Below are positions 10,301 to 23,300 of a stretch of DNA of 64,000 nucleotides, one piece after another; position 1 is the stretch's first letter, and the number at the start of each line of letters is the position of its first letter. The position numbers and the translations under genes are program-made. The stretch is from Chamaea fasciata. Lineage: Eukaryota > Chordata > Aves > Passeriformes > Sylviidae. The notes under the pieces are model-generated. The model did no database searches. It was not told the DNA's origin and saw only the letters and a program-made list of their open reading frames with translations. The stretch covers positions 71,584,093 to 71,648,092 of the forward strand of contig JARCOQ010000006.1 in the NCBI GenBank assembly GCA_029207755.1. Direction: 5' to 3'.

Positions 10301-13300
10301 TGTGAAATCTCTCTGCAACATCTGCTAGAACAGAGTTAATAAGCTAAAGAAATGCTTTTAATGTCTAACTGCTATTGATTCCCTTTTCTTGAGGCAGGAA
10401 TTGCTTGCAGACTTTCAGCACTAACCTTAAAATATCAGGAGGGTAGCAGAAGGAATGGTTGGGTTGTTTTGAAGACGCAGTACAGTTCAATGTGAACAAT
10501 GCCCAGTGATCATGGCTCTCCAACTGTCTTTTCGACTGAGGTTTTTTTTTAAATGTATTTTTCTCATGGCAAGAAAACAAAGGTGACTAAATTAAAATGA
10601 GCAAAGAAAAATATGGATGGAATAATCCAGACAGCACTCCAAGTGGATAAGAACTTGACAGTTAGCCATTGTACTTCCTTATCATGCTCATTCCTACTTT
10701 ACTCCTGGAACTAATGTTCAGCAGGTTGCATTTGACCGTTTCTGTAATGATATTTTGGAGTTGCATCTTTGCTCTCTGAAGACTTTGGGGCACTTCAGAA
10801 ATAATATTCCAAATGTTGTTTGCTTATTCATCCCAGTGATGTGGCTACTGCGTTGTGTGCACTTTTAAGTTCCATTTAATTGTTGTTTTTAAGCCTGACA
10901 GAAATGCTGACACACTTGGAGCAGGGCTTCCGTGAACTGAAATTATCACATAAAAGCTAAATACCAGTAGTAGAGATTTCTGTTACAATTTGAAGTGTAG
11001 GCTTGAAAGAAATAAATTAAATGATGAGAAGATAGTAGGTTGATTTCTCCTGGTGCCATAAAGTGTTTATGTTAAAGAGAGGTGTTTTAGGAACGTAGAT
11101 ACTATGCTAAAAAAAATTAATAGGACCAAAGAGCAGCAGCGTGCGTATTTCTGTTGTAAATCTATTGCATCTTGGGCTCCCATAGAGGGCAATATTGTAT
11201 AAAAGATAGTTTCAGGCCATGTATTAGGGGTCTGCCAATTCATCTGTGTTGATATACCTTGAGGAAAATTGCTGTTACAGTAAATTTGATGGTGCATTTC
11301 CCTTCAGTCAGGCTGTGACTAATACACATAATAATGCACGCCAAACCACATAACAGAGCCTCGTTAAATGTGAAGGAAATTAATTTTGGAGGTTGCCTAA
11401 CTGTAGCTTGTGGGGGGGAAAAGTCCCATTTTAGCTTACGATGTTCTGTTCAGTAACCGAGTCACAGCAAGTGTGCCCTCCTTTAACACAGATGCTTGAA
11501 CAAACCCCTAAGAGAAAAGACCCAAGTTTGTGTTGTCTGTCCTGGAAACAGGGTTTGCAGAGAGAGATGTCTGGGGAACATGAAATCCTCTGCGTTTCTG
11601 ATCGTATCCTGTGTTTCTTTCCTGTGGGACACATGGGCAAAGTTATCATAATGCTTTCCTTTACTTTTGTGCTTTTCTGGTTTTGTTGTGTTGTCAGCAC
11701 CAGGCTCTGACTTCCATCTGTCTCAGCCCCCTGGGTAGTTGGAACACTGAAAGATCCATGCCCCTTTAAACCAAGTTCATATCCTAAATTTCTCTCCTAT
11801 ACCTACTCAGTGCCCGAAATCTCTCCTATGTTATCTTGCCGAGGTTGTGGAAGTACAGAGATGGTTAAATCCTTTTTATTAAAGGATTTTATTATCCTAC
11901 TCTCTTCCAGTAGTGACACTAATGACAAGCCCCACTGTAAATGTACTCGACCCTGGAGCTCAGTCAGCAAGGCTTAAATCCGTGGCACTACTTGTTTCTC
12001 TGACTGTTTCCCAACAGAAGTGATCCAGGGAGCCTTATAGCGGATTCTTGTTGCTGGCATCTTGGAATTCTTCACAGAATAGGAGAGAAAAGTAACCACC
12101 AGGAACAGAAACCAGAGATATAAAATGGAGTAGAAAAAAAAAACCTTTGTTCAAGACTTGAATATGGGTTACCAAGTATTTTGGCATATGAGTGGCTTTG
12201 GGTTTTTTCTTTTTTACTCTGAATTAATTTTTCCATCCAGCTTTTGTACCTGAAGCCAGGTCCCCTCCTGGGAGTCCAGATGCATCTCCAGGGGCTCTCC
12301 TGTTGCTGATGTGGAAGTCTGTGCTGGCAGCCAGTGCCTTCTCTCTGGAGCCATATGTCTCATTTTCTGCTCTCAGCTACTTCAGGAATCTGGAAAGAGT
12401 AGGAAAGAGCAGGTTGTGGCTGGCTGTACTAGTCAGGGTCCCAAAATAGGTAGATTCAATGAAAGAGAAGAATTGCAGGAAACTCACAGTCAGTGTAAGT
12501 GTCTGTGCTCTGTAAATGACAATTTTCAGCTCTTAACTACTGCGATATTTGGCAGAGTGGGTTTTTCTGCACTTCTGTGGAGTTCGCGTCTCATTAATTT
12601 GCACATTCAGTGTTATTTAAAAGTGAGTTAATGACACCTCATTGCATTTGTATCCGTCAATATCTATATGATCCTTATTTAACGTGGAGCACACAGTGGA
12701 GTGTTTCTCCGCAACCATTTCTTGGATTTCAATATTTGTATGTTTTCAACAGACATATTGTTTAACTCTGGTTAAATAATTAAACATTTCCAGCTTCTAT
12801 AAACACAGTAGGGGAAAAAAAAAACACTTCCCAACACACCTCTATATTGGTAAATACAAGAATACGTACATTAGATCCAAAAGAACAGTTAGAAAAAAGG
12901 AGCTCTGATAAATTTATTTGAGGCTTTCTAGAATGACATGAACTCTTGACATTTTAAATAACACATTTTTCAATAATCAATAACCATCCAACACAGCTGC
13001 TCTTTGTATATGCTGTTATTTTGCTGCTAATAAGTCATTGGAATGACATTCCAATCCAAAATGTTTATGGAAAACGAAGATGAGTCAGTAGCATATATTG
13101 AAAACTGATGTAAGTCATAAATAGGAGTACTGATTATGGCAGTGGATCTGTCTTCCATCAAACAGGAATGAGGTGTGTGGAGTAAGGACATTAGTATGTT
13201 CTTCAGAGCTCTGCTCTGTATAACTACAGCCAATTTGCATAACCTCTGGGGTTTGGATAATCCCCCTGTAACCTGGACGTAAGAATTTTAGGTTCGTTGT

Positions 13301-13679
13301 AAAGCTCCATAATTTGGGAGGCTTTGCACATGTTGGTGAGAAGAATTATAACATCACTTCTAGAACTATTGAAATGCTGCTAACAGAATTATTGTTGGAA
13401 GAGGAAAAGTTACCGTTTGGGTTAGAAATGGAAAACAACATAGTAAGGTGCGTCCAGAAGTTCAGTCATGCAAAAGATTAACTGAAGTTGTAAGTTTTGA
13501 GATTTTATGTCTGAGTGGTAGCAGCTTGCTGCCTCTCAGTGGTGGGGTTCTCTTCAAGAACTCCTCATCTTGAGTTTTTGTGGAAAACTGGGTATGCAGC
13601 AAGCGGGAGAGGAAGTTAATATTTGCATGTAAGGTGTAAGAGTAGGGAATTATTTTCATTCTGCACAAGCCTAGAGGTG
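7332..13679. other. Long noncoding stretch, no gene recognised
   Basis: About 6.3 kb without a repeat family I can name. It has short A or T runs (for example near 8366, 9568, 9998 and 12130) and scattered open frames of 60-114 codons. A minus-strand frame at 9160-9504 (114 codons) starts with a hydrophobic run that mimics a signal peptide, but it has no supporting features. Possible introns or intergenic spacer; I see nothing functional that I can support. Confidence 0.55.
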
Positions 13680-13910
13680 TCAGCTCGTTTGAGGGCACTC
13701 CAGAAGCTCTCCATCCTGCCTCATGGCCCTGCCACAACGAAGCCACCTGTCCTGGGGCTCTGCTGGCACAGGGGCTGTGGGTGTGTGAGTGCCCCGGGGG
13801 GCTCTGAGCACCCTTGGCCCCAGCTGGGGCCCCGCAGGCGGTGGGGAAATTGCGGGGGTGAGAGCAGCAAGCTGTGGGCTCTTCAGCCTCTCACACAGCA
13901 CCGGGGCTGG
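13680..13910. other. Isolated GC-rich patch
   Basis: About 230 bp that is clearly GC-richer than its flanks, with runs such as 'gccccggggggc' near 13792. CpG pairs are fewer than in the blocks at 4 kb and 35 kb, so this looks more like a GC-rich spacer than an unmethylated CpG island. The 131-codon plus-strand frame covering it (13623-14018) is low-complexity and not accepted as coding. Confidence 0.4.
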
Positions 13911-16264
13911 AAGCCCTCCAGGGCCCTCACAAGCAGAGCCATCATACTAACAGCCAGGGCTCCTCAGTCATTTCCTCCCCCTGCATCCCAACCCTTGCCT
14001 TTTGTAGGCGCTGAATAGGGCTGACAGGGATCTGGATTCCCGGGATAAGTCTCTCGTGTTCCCACAATAACAAGGGTCACACACAACTGCAGAATCTGCA
14101 GTGGCATATTTGGAACTAATTTTGTCCATTAGAGGCTTCTAGTTCGTGTCTGTGACTGCTCAGGAGGGAGAACAGGTGAAAATACACTGACCAAAGATCC
14201 CTTGTCATTAACTGCAGTGTGGGGACAGTGAGATTCCAATTGGGTAGGGATCCTTTCATTTCAGGATCAATCAAAGCTGGAGAGGGTGCCTAGTGGGATA
14301 CACCTCCCGTGAGATCTTCTGTGTCCCTTGCAGTTAATATATCAGCAGGAAAAATCACCCTCATTAACAACAGAATGGAGAAGGCAAAAGGCTTCAACAG
14401 AGATTCAAAATTAGAGTTTAAAAGTGTTCATTGATTCTTATCCACTGCTTCTCTTGCTATGTGCCTACACGGGCATGCAGATGTTACCAGCTGGAGATGC
14501 TATTTAAATCAGCATTTCACATCCACTCCTCCAGGCACCAGGATCTTTTCAAACAAAGATGCAAATCCAAGACCAGTCACAGTTTTAAACTCAGTTCAGG
14601 TGAACAGGAAAAGTCACCAAGGTGCCAAAACACTGAACCCTTGGTCCCTCAGCTGTTCTGACCGAGTTCACATTATTTTGCAGACAGGGCATATATAACC
14701 TCAAAACTGATTTTTTAACTCACAGTGGAGAATGTTTGGATTTATTTGATTTTCCTAGGTCAGCAGGAAAAAGTAGGTTTATTCTTGTGCCCACTGTGAG
14801 AACCAATTCTGCTTCATACAAAAAAAACCACCCTTCACCTGTTTCAAGGAAATGCTAATTTAATCTAAAAACTAAATTAATTCCTCACCATTCACAATTC
14901 AGTTTTCTGTTTGCCCATGACCAAAGAATATTCACATAAAACAGGTTCATTTAATTGTAGTTCAGTAATGCCATGCAGCTTTCTGTACTGATAGAATGAA
15001 GCAAAGTCAGCTGAAATAGAAACAGGTGTTTCAAACCCAGCAAGAAGATATGAATATGAAAGCTCTGCTATTAGAAAGCTAAAAGCTCATTTTCTCAGTG
15101 TTTAAACTCACTTTCTTGTGGTTGCTATGCTACCATCTCTGCACCTACTTTATGGAGCTTTGAACTATAGCAAAAGAAGTCTTTTTGAAAATGACAGGCC
15201 TGAACTAAACTGAAATCCAATGTGAGACCATCCTGTAAAATTCTATAGTGGATAAAACTTTATATTTAGCAATATTTAAATTGGTTACTCTGAGGATTCA
15301 GCTAGCCTTTTCTTCAGAACCTACTGGACTTTTTTTGTTTTTCCAACACTTTTTACTAAGTTTTATCTTTTACTAAGCTTATACTACTGCTGTTAACACT
15401 ATTTGTTTCAGGAAATATGCAAGTTGCAGCTACTGATAACAGCAATAGCTGTTATACTCTTTAATATAAATGGAAATGGATTGAACTCTCAGTAAAAAAA
15501 AAATAAATATTTGCATAATGGGAAAAACCAGCCTGCATTCAGATGATCCATCACAAGAGGGCTAGGCAGGTACTCTGGTGTTCAGGAGGCAGAAAGGTAG
15601 TACCAGGTAAATGGTCTAAAGATATTCAAAAGCTGTAATAAGCACATTGGTGAGAGAAGAAATAAGGCAAAGAGAGAGAGCACCCTTCGGAAAACCAGGA
15701 AACACAGTCAGCTGTGAGCATAAAATTGTTGTGATGGATTTCTTTCAAGATCACCTCTGCAACAGCCCTTTCAGGCAAACTGCAGGTACCATTAAACCAG
15801 AAGGAAAGAGGGTCACGTGCAGAGGATGAATTCCACCGAAGGGGAATGGTGGTAGATAACTTGGGTGCTGCAGCTGGTGGAGACCTAGAGGGAAAGGGGA
15901 TGAAGCTCCTACGGACCACTAGCAGGTCCTGGTTCAGCCAGGAAAGGAAGCACGGCATAGCTAAACCTCAGGTCCTAATGCAGGCAAGGAAGGAGAGATT
16001 ATTGTTTAAGGCTTGGGCAGCTAAATGCAGCAAACATGAGGCATTATTCTGCAGAGCCTAATGAAAAAGAGATGGACGGGATCACCTCCTATGACTTACT
16101 TCACCTCCAGTGTGATTGTTTCTATGAAGTGGAAATATATAAAATTGCATACCGAGAGCTCCATCTCAGTGCTCTGAAAGCACCTTAGAAGAATCATTCC
16201 TGGAGGAGGAATATTAGTCATGCAGCAAATCCCTGCTTGCTTTGCTTCTGCCTTTGCACACACC
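13911..16264. other. Noncoding stretch, nothing recognised
   Basis: AT-rich, with an A9 run near 15495 and no named repeat. A minus-strand frame of 110 codons at 15626-15958 and overlapping plus-strand frames show no domain features. Confidence 0.55.
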
Positions 16265-16282
16265 TGTGTGTGTACACACACA
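16265..16282. repeat. Perfect 18-bp (TG)n(CA)n palindrome
   Basis: TGTGTGTGT is followed directly by ACACACACA, so the 18 bases are self-complementary and strictly alternate purine and pyrimidine. They lie within a longer CA/TG-rich stretch (about 16257-16284). Such sequence can extrude a cruciform or adopt Z-DNA in principle. Confidence 0.9.
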
Positions 16283-16805
16283 CTTGCACTTGGGATTGAT
16301 AATTCCTCTTTATGGCTCTGAAAGGCTCCCGTGTGGTTCCTCAGTTTGGCTGTTTATCATACGGCTGTCACTTCTGTGCCTTCATACTGAAGAGAAAGGG
16401 AGGGATGTGCTTGTCTATAAATACCTTAACTGCAGTGACTACAAAGATGCTAAGGAATTATTGAGCATTTAAAAGATGTAATGGACGGAGACCAGAACAA
16501 AGAAAGTTCTTTTTATGCTTTAGGAGAAAAGGGCCTTCTTGAGGGAAGGTCAGTCTTACAATAACTTAGGTAGAGAGAGTTCACCATGACTCTAGAGGCG
16601 ATGATGTGAGCACTTGATAAGGTACACGAGAAAATAGAGAGGTATAGGAAAATAAACAGTAAATTGTAAATAGTTTGTAGAAAATGTTAATGCACCGATG
16701 AGCAGCCGGAGGGGAGAGCCTGGCATTCCCTCCCCATCCTTGTGCTGTTTAGGATTCTGCGCCAGTGACAGCAGCAGCTGTTAATTGCCAGGGGAAGGTA
16801 GGCAC

Positions 16806-16857
16806 AACAAGATGATCTAGGAGGCCCCTCTCAGCTTTAACATCCACAGGATTCATT
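16806..16857 (+). mobile_element. Possible short CR1 3'-end relic (sense)
   Basis: 'agatgatctaggaggcccct' followed by a 'ctcagctttaacatccacag' block and 'gattcattc' has the order and spacing of a CR1 3' end (AGATGATC, then GGTCCCTTCCAACC, then a GATTC tail). Several positions differ. About 50 bp only. Confidence 0.4.
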
Positions 16858-18481
16858 CGGCTCCCTCTTGGCACAGGAGTGAACTCAACCTACTCTGATT
16901 TATTTATCCAAAGTTTTTATTTTAATACCCTTGCATGAAGGGGAAAAATATAAAAGCCTGACAGGAACTTTAAAAAGTTACTTGCCATGGGAAGAAGTGC
17001 ATTCTTGCTGTTGTCACCAGGGATTGCTCATTTTCTGCCCACTGGCCACAAGTGCATTAAAGGCTCAGTAATGGTAACACCAGTAATAAATAATTATCGT
17101 AAGCCGCAATATGTGCTGTGCAAAGACTTTTAGCCATCATAAAGATTACTTTCTGTACTGTCAGGTTTCTGTACTGTGGAATTACAAGGATTTATTTTGC
17201 TGAAAAGAAAAAGCTGTCTGCTGATAAGATCACATATCAAAAATATGCAAAAATGTTCCCTTTACATTTGGCTAAGGCAGAGACTGCATTCTTCTTTTGC
17301 ATCCTAATTTGGAGACCGAAAAGTGTAGTGCTAATATTGCGTGTCTCAGCAGTCTGTTTTCCCTCTGTTCAGCCACACAGTGCCAACATCTCATTCTTCC
17401 ATTCATACAGTGAAAGGAGAAGGGGATGGTTGTTCTACAGGACTAGAGTGCAATCTCTGTGAGACTGGTGTACAATCTTGGGTACTTGCTCCTCTCTGGA
17501 ACACCGGAACATCAGGAAGGAATAGAACTCAGCCTTTTTTTCCTACTAATATGCAGAGTGAGCCCAATGCAGCAGAGAGAGGTGGAAAACACACAGTGCA
17601 TCCACCTGCCTTTTCTTGAACAGCTTGAAGTACCTGTTCTAACTCAGATTTCAGCAATATGAACGGAGTGGACAATTTCCTTGCTCTTCTCTTTTTAAGA
17701 TTGTCATATCTGGGGAAAGCTGAGCTTTGGTCACCAGGGGAGGCATCTCATCAGGTGTTCTAAGTGATTACAGCTTTGTTGAGTACACTTTATGAAAAGG
17801 AGGGGTATGCTCTGAGGATTATGATCTCCCCATGCTTTCATGTTTTCCCCTAGGATGGTAAACAGCAATTGTTTGTGCAGACAGATGCATCCAAGGTGTT
17901 CAATTTCCACCAATTGCAAGGCAGCAGGTGGGGATAAATGGTTTTTTAGGGTGGGTTTTGGTTTTTTTTCTGTTTATTTCTTGATTTCAGTCTTTATTCT
18001 TCCCAGAAGAACTTTGTTTTGTGCTTTGATTTCCTCAGTGATACACAACACTTTGGGAACTTTATCTGTACAAAACAGATTGGAGTCTATCCCACTTTGC
18101 AACTTCAGTGTGCTTCTCTTCCCTTTTAAAACTCAGATAAGTTAAGAGAGCACACAACACAGAGTTGCAAGGTCCTTGCACAGTGACCTTTATATCTTTT
18201 CATCCACCCCTCTCTACGTTTTAACCTCTCTACTCTTGAGTTGCTCTACTACGTGTTCCTTTCAAGTTTATGCAGGTTGCTCAGACTTCTTCCCAAGCTT
18301 TCTATGGAAAAGCACAGGCAAATACACCTCAGTCTTAATTTCTTGCATCACTGACTAAGCATTCCTACTCGGGACTATTTTTTAATTTTTGGCTTTTCCC
18401 CTGTTTTAGACCCCAGGTTTTAGGGCTGCTGCATTTCAGGTGACCTGACTGCTTTCTGAATACCTAGTCCCTGCCTTTCAA
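16858..18481. other. Noncoding stretch, nothing recognised
   Basis: A plus-strand frame of 114 codons at 17118-17462 overlaps another at 17341-17619, and neither shows a domain. A T/G-rich patch lies at about 17938-17975. No RNA gene or repeat family is recognised. Confidence 0.55.
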
Positions 18482-18503
18482 CCTCCTCCTCCTCCTCCTC
18501 CTC
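18482..18503 (+). repeat. (CCT)7 microsatellite
   Basis: Seven CCT units in a row plus one further base, followed by a pyrimidine-rich tail. Polypurine:polypyrimidine asymmetric. Confidence 0.95.
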
Positions 18504-20059
18504 TTCCAAAGCCCTTAATATTGATGAATTCAGGCAGGCGATCTCGTGACACCTGTACATAATTTACCCTGAGGTTTCTCAGGAAACAGGACTCCTATTT
18601 GTTTGGTGCTCTTGATGACAGCACCTTCCTGCCTAGAACCATGTACAGGTAATTAATTAGCAGCAGCCTGCTGCCACAGGGAGGGATGCTGCTGTGCTGT
18701 GCTGAGGAGGCCACACACAAGCAAGCTCCTTCTCTGTCAGTCCTGCTCCTCTCATTTCATCCTTAAGATTTGAGAAATTTAAGAGCTAGTCAGGAGAAAT
18801 TGTGAAACAACTGAACACAAATGAAGGATGAATAATGCAGAGGCCAGGTCTGCATTGCAAGAGGAAAAGTAGAGACACTGTCAGCCTTTTCAGTGAGATA
18901 CACATTCAGAGGCATGGCAGGTTCAATGAATTGCTTTTGTAATCTCTTAATTTTACAAGACTTTAAAAGTCTCATTTTCTGAACTAATAAAGTTTCAAAT
19001 GGAGTATCAGCACTCCCATCCCACTGCTTTTCCTGTGAATTTGGTTTTGTGGCCATCAGCTTTTCTCTCCCTATTAACTATTGTTAGGTACTTCAGCAGA
19101 GCTGTGAACAGAAAATCTCTGAGAAAGCAGCCATGCCACTAGCTAAAACATGAGTAGAGGCAGCTGCATTTTACACGATGCTACCACACTCCATTAAGTG
19201 GCAGCTGCCACTTCCAGGCCCATGGGAGAGCAGAGCTAAGGACTGCCACGCTCCCTCTGCACGGGCAGCAAATTTCCCTCTTGGAAATGCCATCATGGAA
19301 GAGCAATGAGCATCAAGAGCCCATCGAGCCTTCGGCGTGTGTGTCAGAGACAGGGCTGAGCTCAGACACGGACTGCATGCAAGTTTGGCAGCTACTTCCT
19401 CTCTTCATTCTGAGATTTACACTCAAAAACCAAAGGCAGATGGGAACACAAAGGTAAGGGTGGGAACAACCAGCACCGTAGTTTTTCCCAGAAGTGAGGA
19501 GCAGCCTGGGAACACCCCGTTGCTCCCTTCACTGCAGAGGCACTGAGTGCTGCTGAGCCCCTGCTGCCGGGCTGCTCTTCCCAGGGCTGGCAGAGCTGGC
19601 TCAGATGCCAGCACACATGACAGCTGAAGGCAGCCCACTCCCTCAGCCTGTGTGCAGGTCAGGAATCTTGCCAAAGTGTCCACAGCGACATGACATGACG
19701 AGGGAGTTGAAGGGAGCAGATATGACAGCTTATACGTACGTGTTCCTTAACTATAGTCACTCTAAGTAGGTGTAAATTGCCTCCATTTTAAGAACAACTT
19801 TCTTGTTTTCGCTGACATGCCAGTGAAGTTCTGGCAGTTTTTTCAAACATGATAATTTTGCCTAAAAGACAAAGAGGGCCTTCAAGGGAGCGTGTAAATC
19901 AAATGCAGCCTGTTTTAAAAATCCAGTTGGCCTTTATCACTCTTTTTCTTCTGTGCCACAGTGTGTGTCCTGAGACAGCCAAATTAACTGAGCTGCATCC
20001 TGGTAATGGTAACCAGTGCCTGATTTAATCCATCCTAGACATTGTCACGACCCTTAATT
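18504..20059. other. Noncoding stretch, nothing recognised
   Basis: Slightly GC-richer around 19200-19640, with overlapping short open frames on both strands. No domain, splice-bounded exon or repeat family is recognised. Confidence 0.5.
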
Positions 20060-20350
20060 TTATACCAAGTTCCTCGAGCCCAGCATCTTGTTTGCAAGTT
20101 CGAATTCGGATCTGAAATGAGCTTCTGCTTCTTCTAAAGATTTTTCTTCTGCTCACTCCTCAAAGTCTTTCTTTGTCAGCCTGCCTTCAGCAGTAACACG
20201 TATGACAAGGTTTTGATTTTTTTTATTCTTAGGCCCTACTTGACTTATTCCACATAGTGTGAAAGAATCCCAGGCCAGGCCTATACAGTCAGGAAAATCC
20301 TGAATCTCCAGGTTTTGTTCCCATTTTTCTTTGTAATATCTTTCAGTCAA
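20060..20350 (-). pseudogene. Coding-like segment: candidate exon or pseudogene
   Basis: Read on the minus strand from 20350, about 65 codons are open and look protein-like: mixed charged and hydrophobic residues, including the patches KEKWEQNLEIQDFPDC, QNLVIRVTAEGRL and TKKDFEE. One in-frame TGA follows at about 20151-20153. The same frame then stays open for another 30 codons (AEEKSLEEAEAHFRSEFELAN...) until TAA near 20060. Two readings fit. It may be a decayed gene copy with a premature stop. Or it may be a real exon ending at a GTGAGC donor that begins immediately before the stop (exon end 20157). The frame is closed by TAA just upstream of 20350, so a complete retrocopy is unlikely. I do not recognise the protein. 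Chance cannot be excluded, as 65 codons is within what 64 kb can yield. Confidence 0.3.
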
Positions 20351-20359
20351 TTAGACCAA

Positions 20360-23300
20360 AATTATCAAATGAAATAAAAATCTTGTCTTCATTATAATGA
20401 TCTCAGCAAGGAACAGCAAACAAAGAATGAAAAATCTCCAGCACTGTGGGAGCATCCTGCACAACCTGTAGTCTACCCTTTCATAAGTACAGAGAGAATG
20501 TGAAGTGCTAATGAGACATTGGACACAGAAAACAGATGCCAGCAGGGGAATTTTTTACCTGCATTATTCCAACGGAGCTTTTGAAAATAATTATACCTTT
20601 TTTATACTCTTTCAATAGGTCCTCACGCCTACTGTATTACAATTGCACAATTCCAATTGTGAAATCACTAATTAAAATGTATTCACAGCAAGGTTATTTA
20701 TTGAAATGAAATAGTTGTGGTGGACACAGAACACTCTTAAGACTAAATTAGCCTTTCACCTATCAATAAAGCACAATGAAGAGAGAGGAGGGGGAAAAAA
20801 AGAAAATAATAAAGGCTCTATTCCAAATGATTCTGTTTTACTTCCATGTTTGAAGAGTGACGGGTGAGAGAAGTGTGGCTGATTGCCATCCAGCAAAATT
20901 ATTTAATGAGATTTCACTTCTCCAGTAGCTAACAGGAGTCCTGTTCATACTGGAAATCTCAAAATGGAGGAAAGTCAGATGGAAAAATGGTGGAAACAGT
21001 GTTGAAAAACTGTTAAGCAGAGAAGCTGCTGCTGCCCCAGACATGAGACAGAGCAGCTTCCAGGGGAAAAGGGCAGCTCAGTTGGGTACCTTCCCTGTCT
21101 GAGCAAAAGGTGCTCACAGGTGGGAAACAGCATTACGGGCAAAGTGCAGGGAGTACGCTGCAGGTGAGATGAGTCTGTCCTCGGAGCTGTGTGATGTGAT
21201 GTCCCGTGCAGCCCTGCTCCATGTGACCCTTGGACTTTTATTGTAGAAACCCATCATGAAAATTGATTGAGAGAGCTTTTTGTCCCTCATCCTCCATCAC
21301 CAAGTTCTTTTGTGTTTGAACAAATACAAAACCACATTAGCTCATCTTGTGAGATTATGAGCATTAGTCAAACCAGAGCCTTTAAAGCAACAGTTGCGGA
21401 ACAGTTACAGCAATTAAATTTGAAATTGTGAATGCAAGCATCATGGCTCTGATTTCCTAAGGACTTGCACACAATCAAGAAGGAACCTATATTGAGAGCA
21501 CCAAATGTTCCATCAAAATGTTCTTCATGTCAAATGTTGGTTGCTCATGAATAATCTGAAGCCAAGAAATTAAATGTTTTATCCAACAAATCAGACAGAA
21601 TATTAAATATCTGACTTTAAACTGAGCTGCTTGGTATCTCCTGCAAAGACCCTGGAAATACTAGAGATGGTGTGTTTTCTCAGTGTGTGACTTGGCACAG
21701 CTGACACATGGAGTAAATCAGGGTTTGGTTTTTAGATGGTTTTTACATTCTACAGGCTCTCCAAAGCCAGGCTTAGCATACAATATAACAGGGGAAAAGA
21801 AAATCCTTGTAAAGATTGGAAAATCTTTGTGTTTGGCACTCACCATGACAAACCTGGAGTTTTAAGGCAGCTGTGGTTTTGGCTCCTCAACTTGCAGCAT
21901 TTTCAAAGTAGTGGGTTTTCAAGAAATGAACACTCAGCACTTTGGAAAGGCTTCCACAACATCAATACTTCCGGGACTCAAAGCCATCATTGGCTGCAGA
22001 CAGTGTCAGTTCCTGTAAAATGAGCGAGAACGTATCACAGCAGTCGGGAAAATGCTGAGTGTCAGTAAGGAGGGCTGTACTTCCATTATCAGGGTCTTTC
22101 ATTTGGCTTGGCATTCCTTAGGAAGCTTATTCCTGGGTCAGTTAGCTGCAATCGAATGCAGTAAGGTCTGTTACTCTGCTCAGCCTATAAGTGGCCTTGC
22201 CCTGAAGGCAATTTACTCATCCATTTTTTCCCAGAGAAACTGGGACTAAAGTAAAACTCCTTCAGTGTAGGAGGATCTCCAGCTTTAATTCCAGCTGAGG
22301 ACACAGCTCCAATTCACCCAATGCTGTTATTTTGGCTGGACCAGTATTTTAAAGCAACTTTAGGCACAGAGAGCTAGGTGGAAGGGGTTCCTGACAGCTC
22401 ACAGCTCTAGCAACTAGGCAAATGCTAATCCAAACCTTCAGTGTTTTCTTGGATCTTTTACAGCACATTGTTCTTTTGCTCATGTGTTTTCTGGTGGCAG
22501 TGCCTCTCATAATTAGTCTCTTCTGAATAGGTTTCTGAAAGTGCAGAAAAATTACCTTGGTCATACTCATAATCTTAAATGCACTAATTTTTGACCTTCC
22601 ATCTCATCTTGTTATAGCTAATGAATTCTTCATGGTCACTATGAAATTGTTTTGGAGACTACAAAAGCATTTCAAGTAAGAATGATGTTTTTCAAGTGGC
22701 TGCTACTGACTTTGGTGAGCGTGAACAAGGAGTCACTCTCTCTACGTTATATATTATTCTTTGCTCGTATTTTGCCAGGCACTCATAACAAGACGCCACT
22801 TTCTGCCTCCAAACCTCATGTGAAACAAAGACTGAGATGAAATTCCTTGGATTACATGGGTGGCTAGGATACGGCACATCATACTTTTGGACAGGGTTGT
22901 TCAAAAGAGAGTTGAAAGCAAATAGGGTCAAATGGGGTTGTGCTTTCTTCCCATCACATTTTTACATTTCCATTAACCAAATGCTAATAAACCACGTGAA
23001 CCAGCAGTCTCATGCCATGGTAGCAAATCAGTGCACCTGAATACAAATACCTGTGTGCATGAGCAAAACTTCAGAGCAAGTGCTCAAAGATAATTGAAAG
23101 ACTACTTTTTATCAGAATTTCTGAGCAGTAGCTGTGTTGTTTACAATGTTTTGGTTACCTGCAATAATTCTTTTTTTCACACTAGAAATTTTGGTCCTTG
23201 ACCTTAACAAAAGGCAAATTGTAGTCAGTGTGTCACATCTGTTCAGCCTTCTCAAGGCAATTGTGCTTCTGCCCAGCCACATCGTGCTGTTATCAAACAT

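Noticed and set aside
13680..13910. GC-rich patch as a possible CpG island
   Set aside because: High G+C but comparatively few CpG pairs and no donor or promoter motif nearby, so not called as a promoter.
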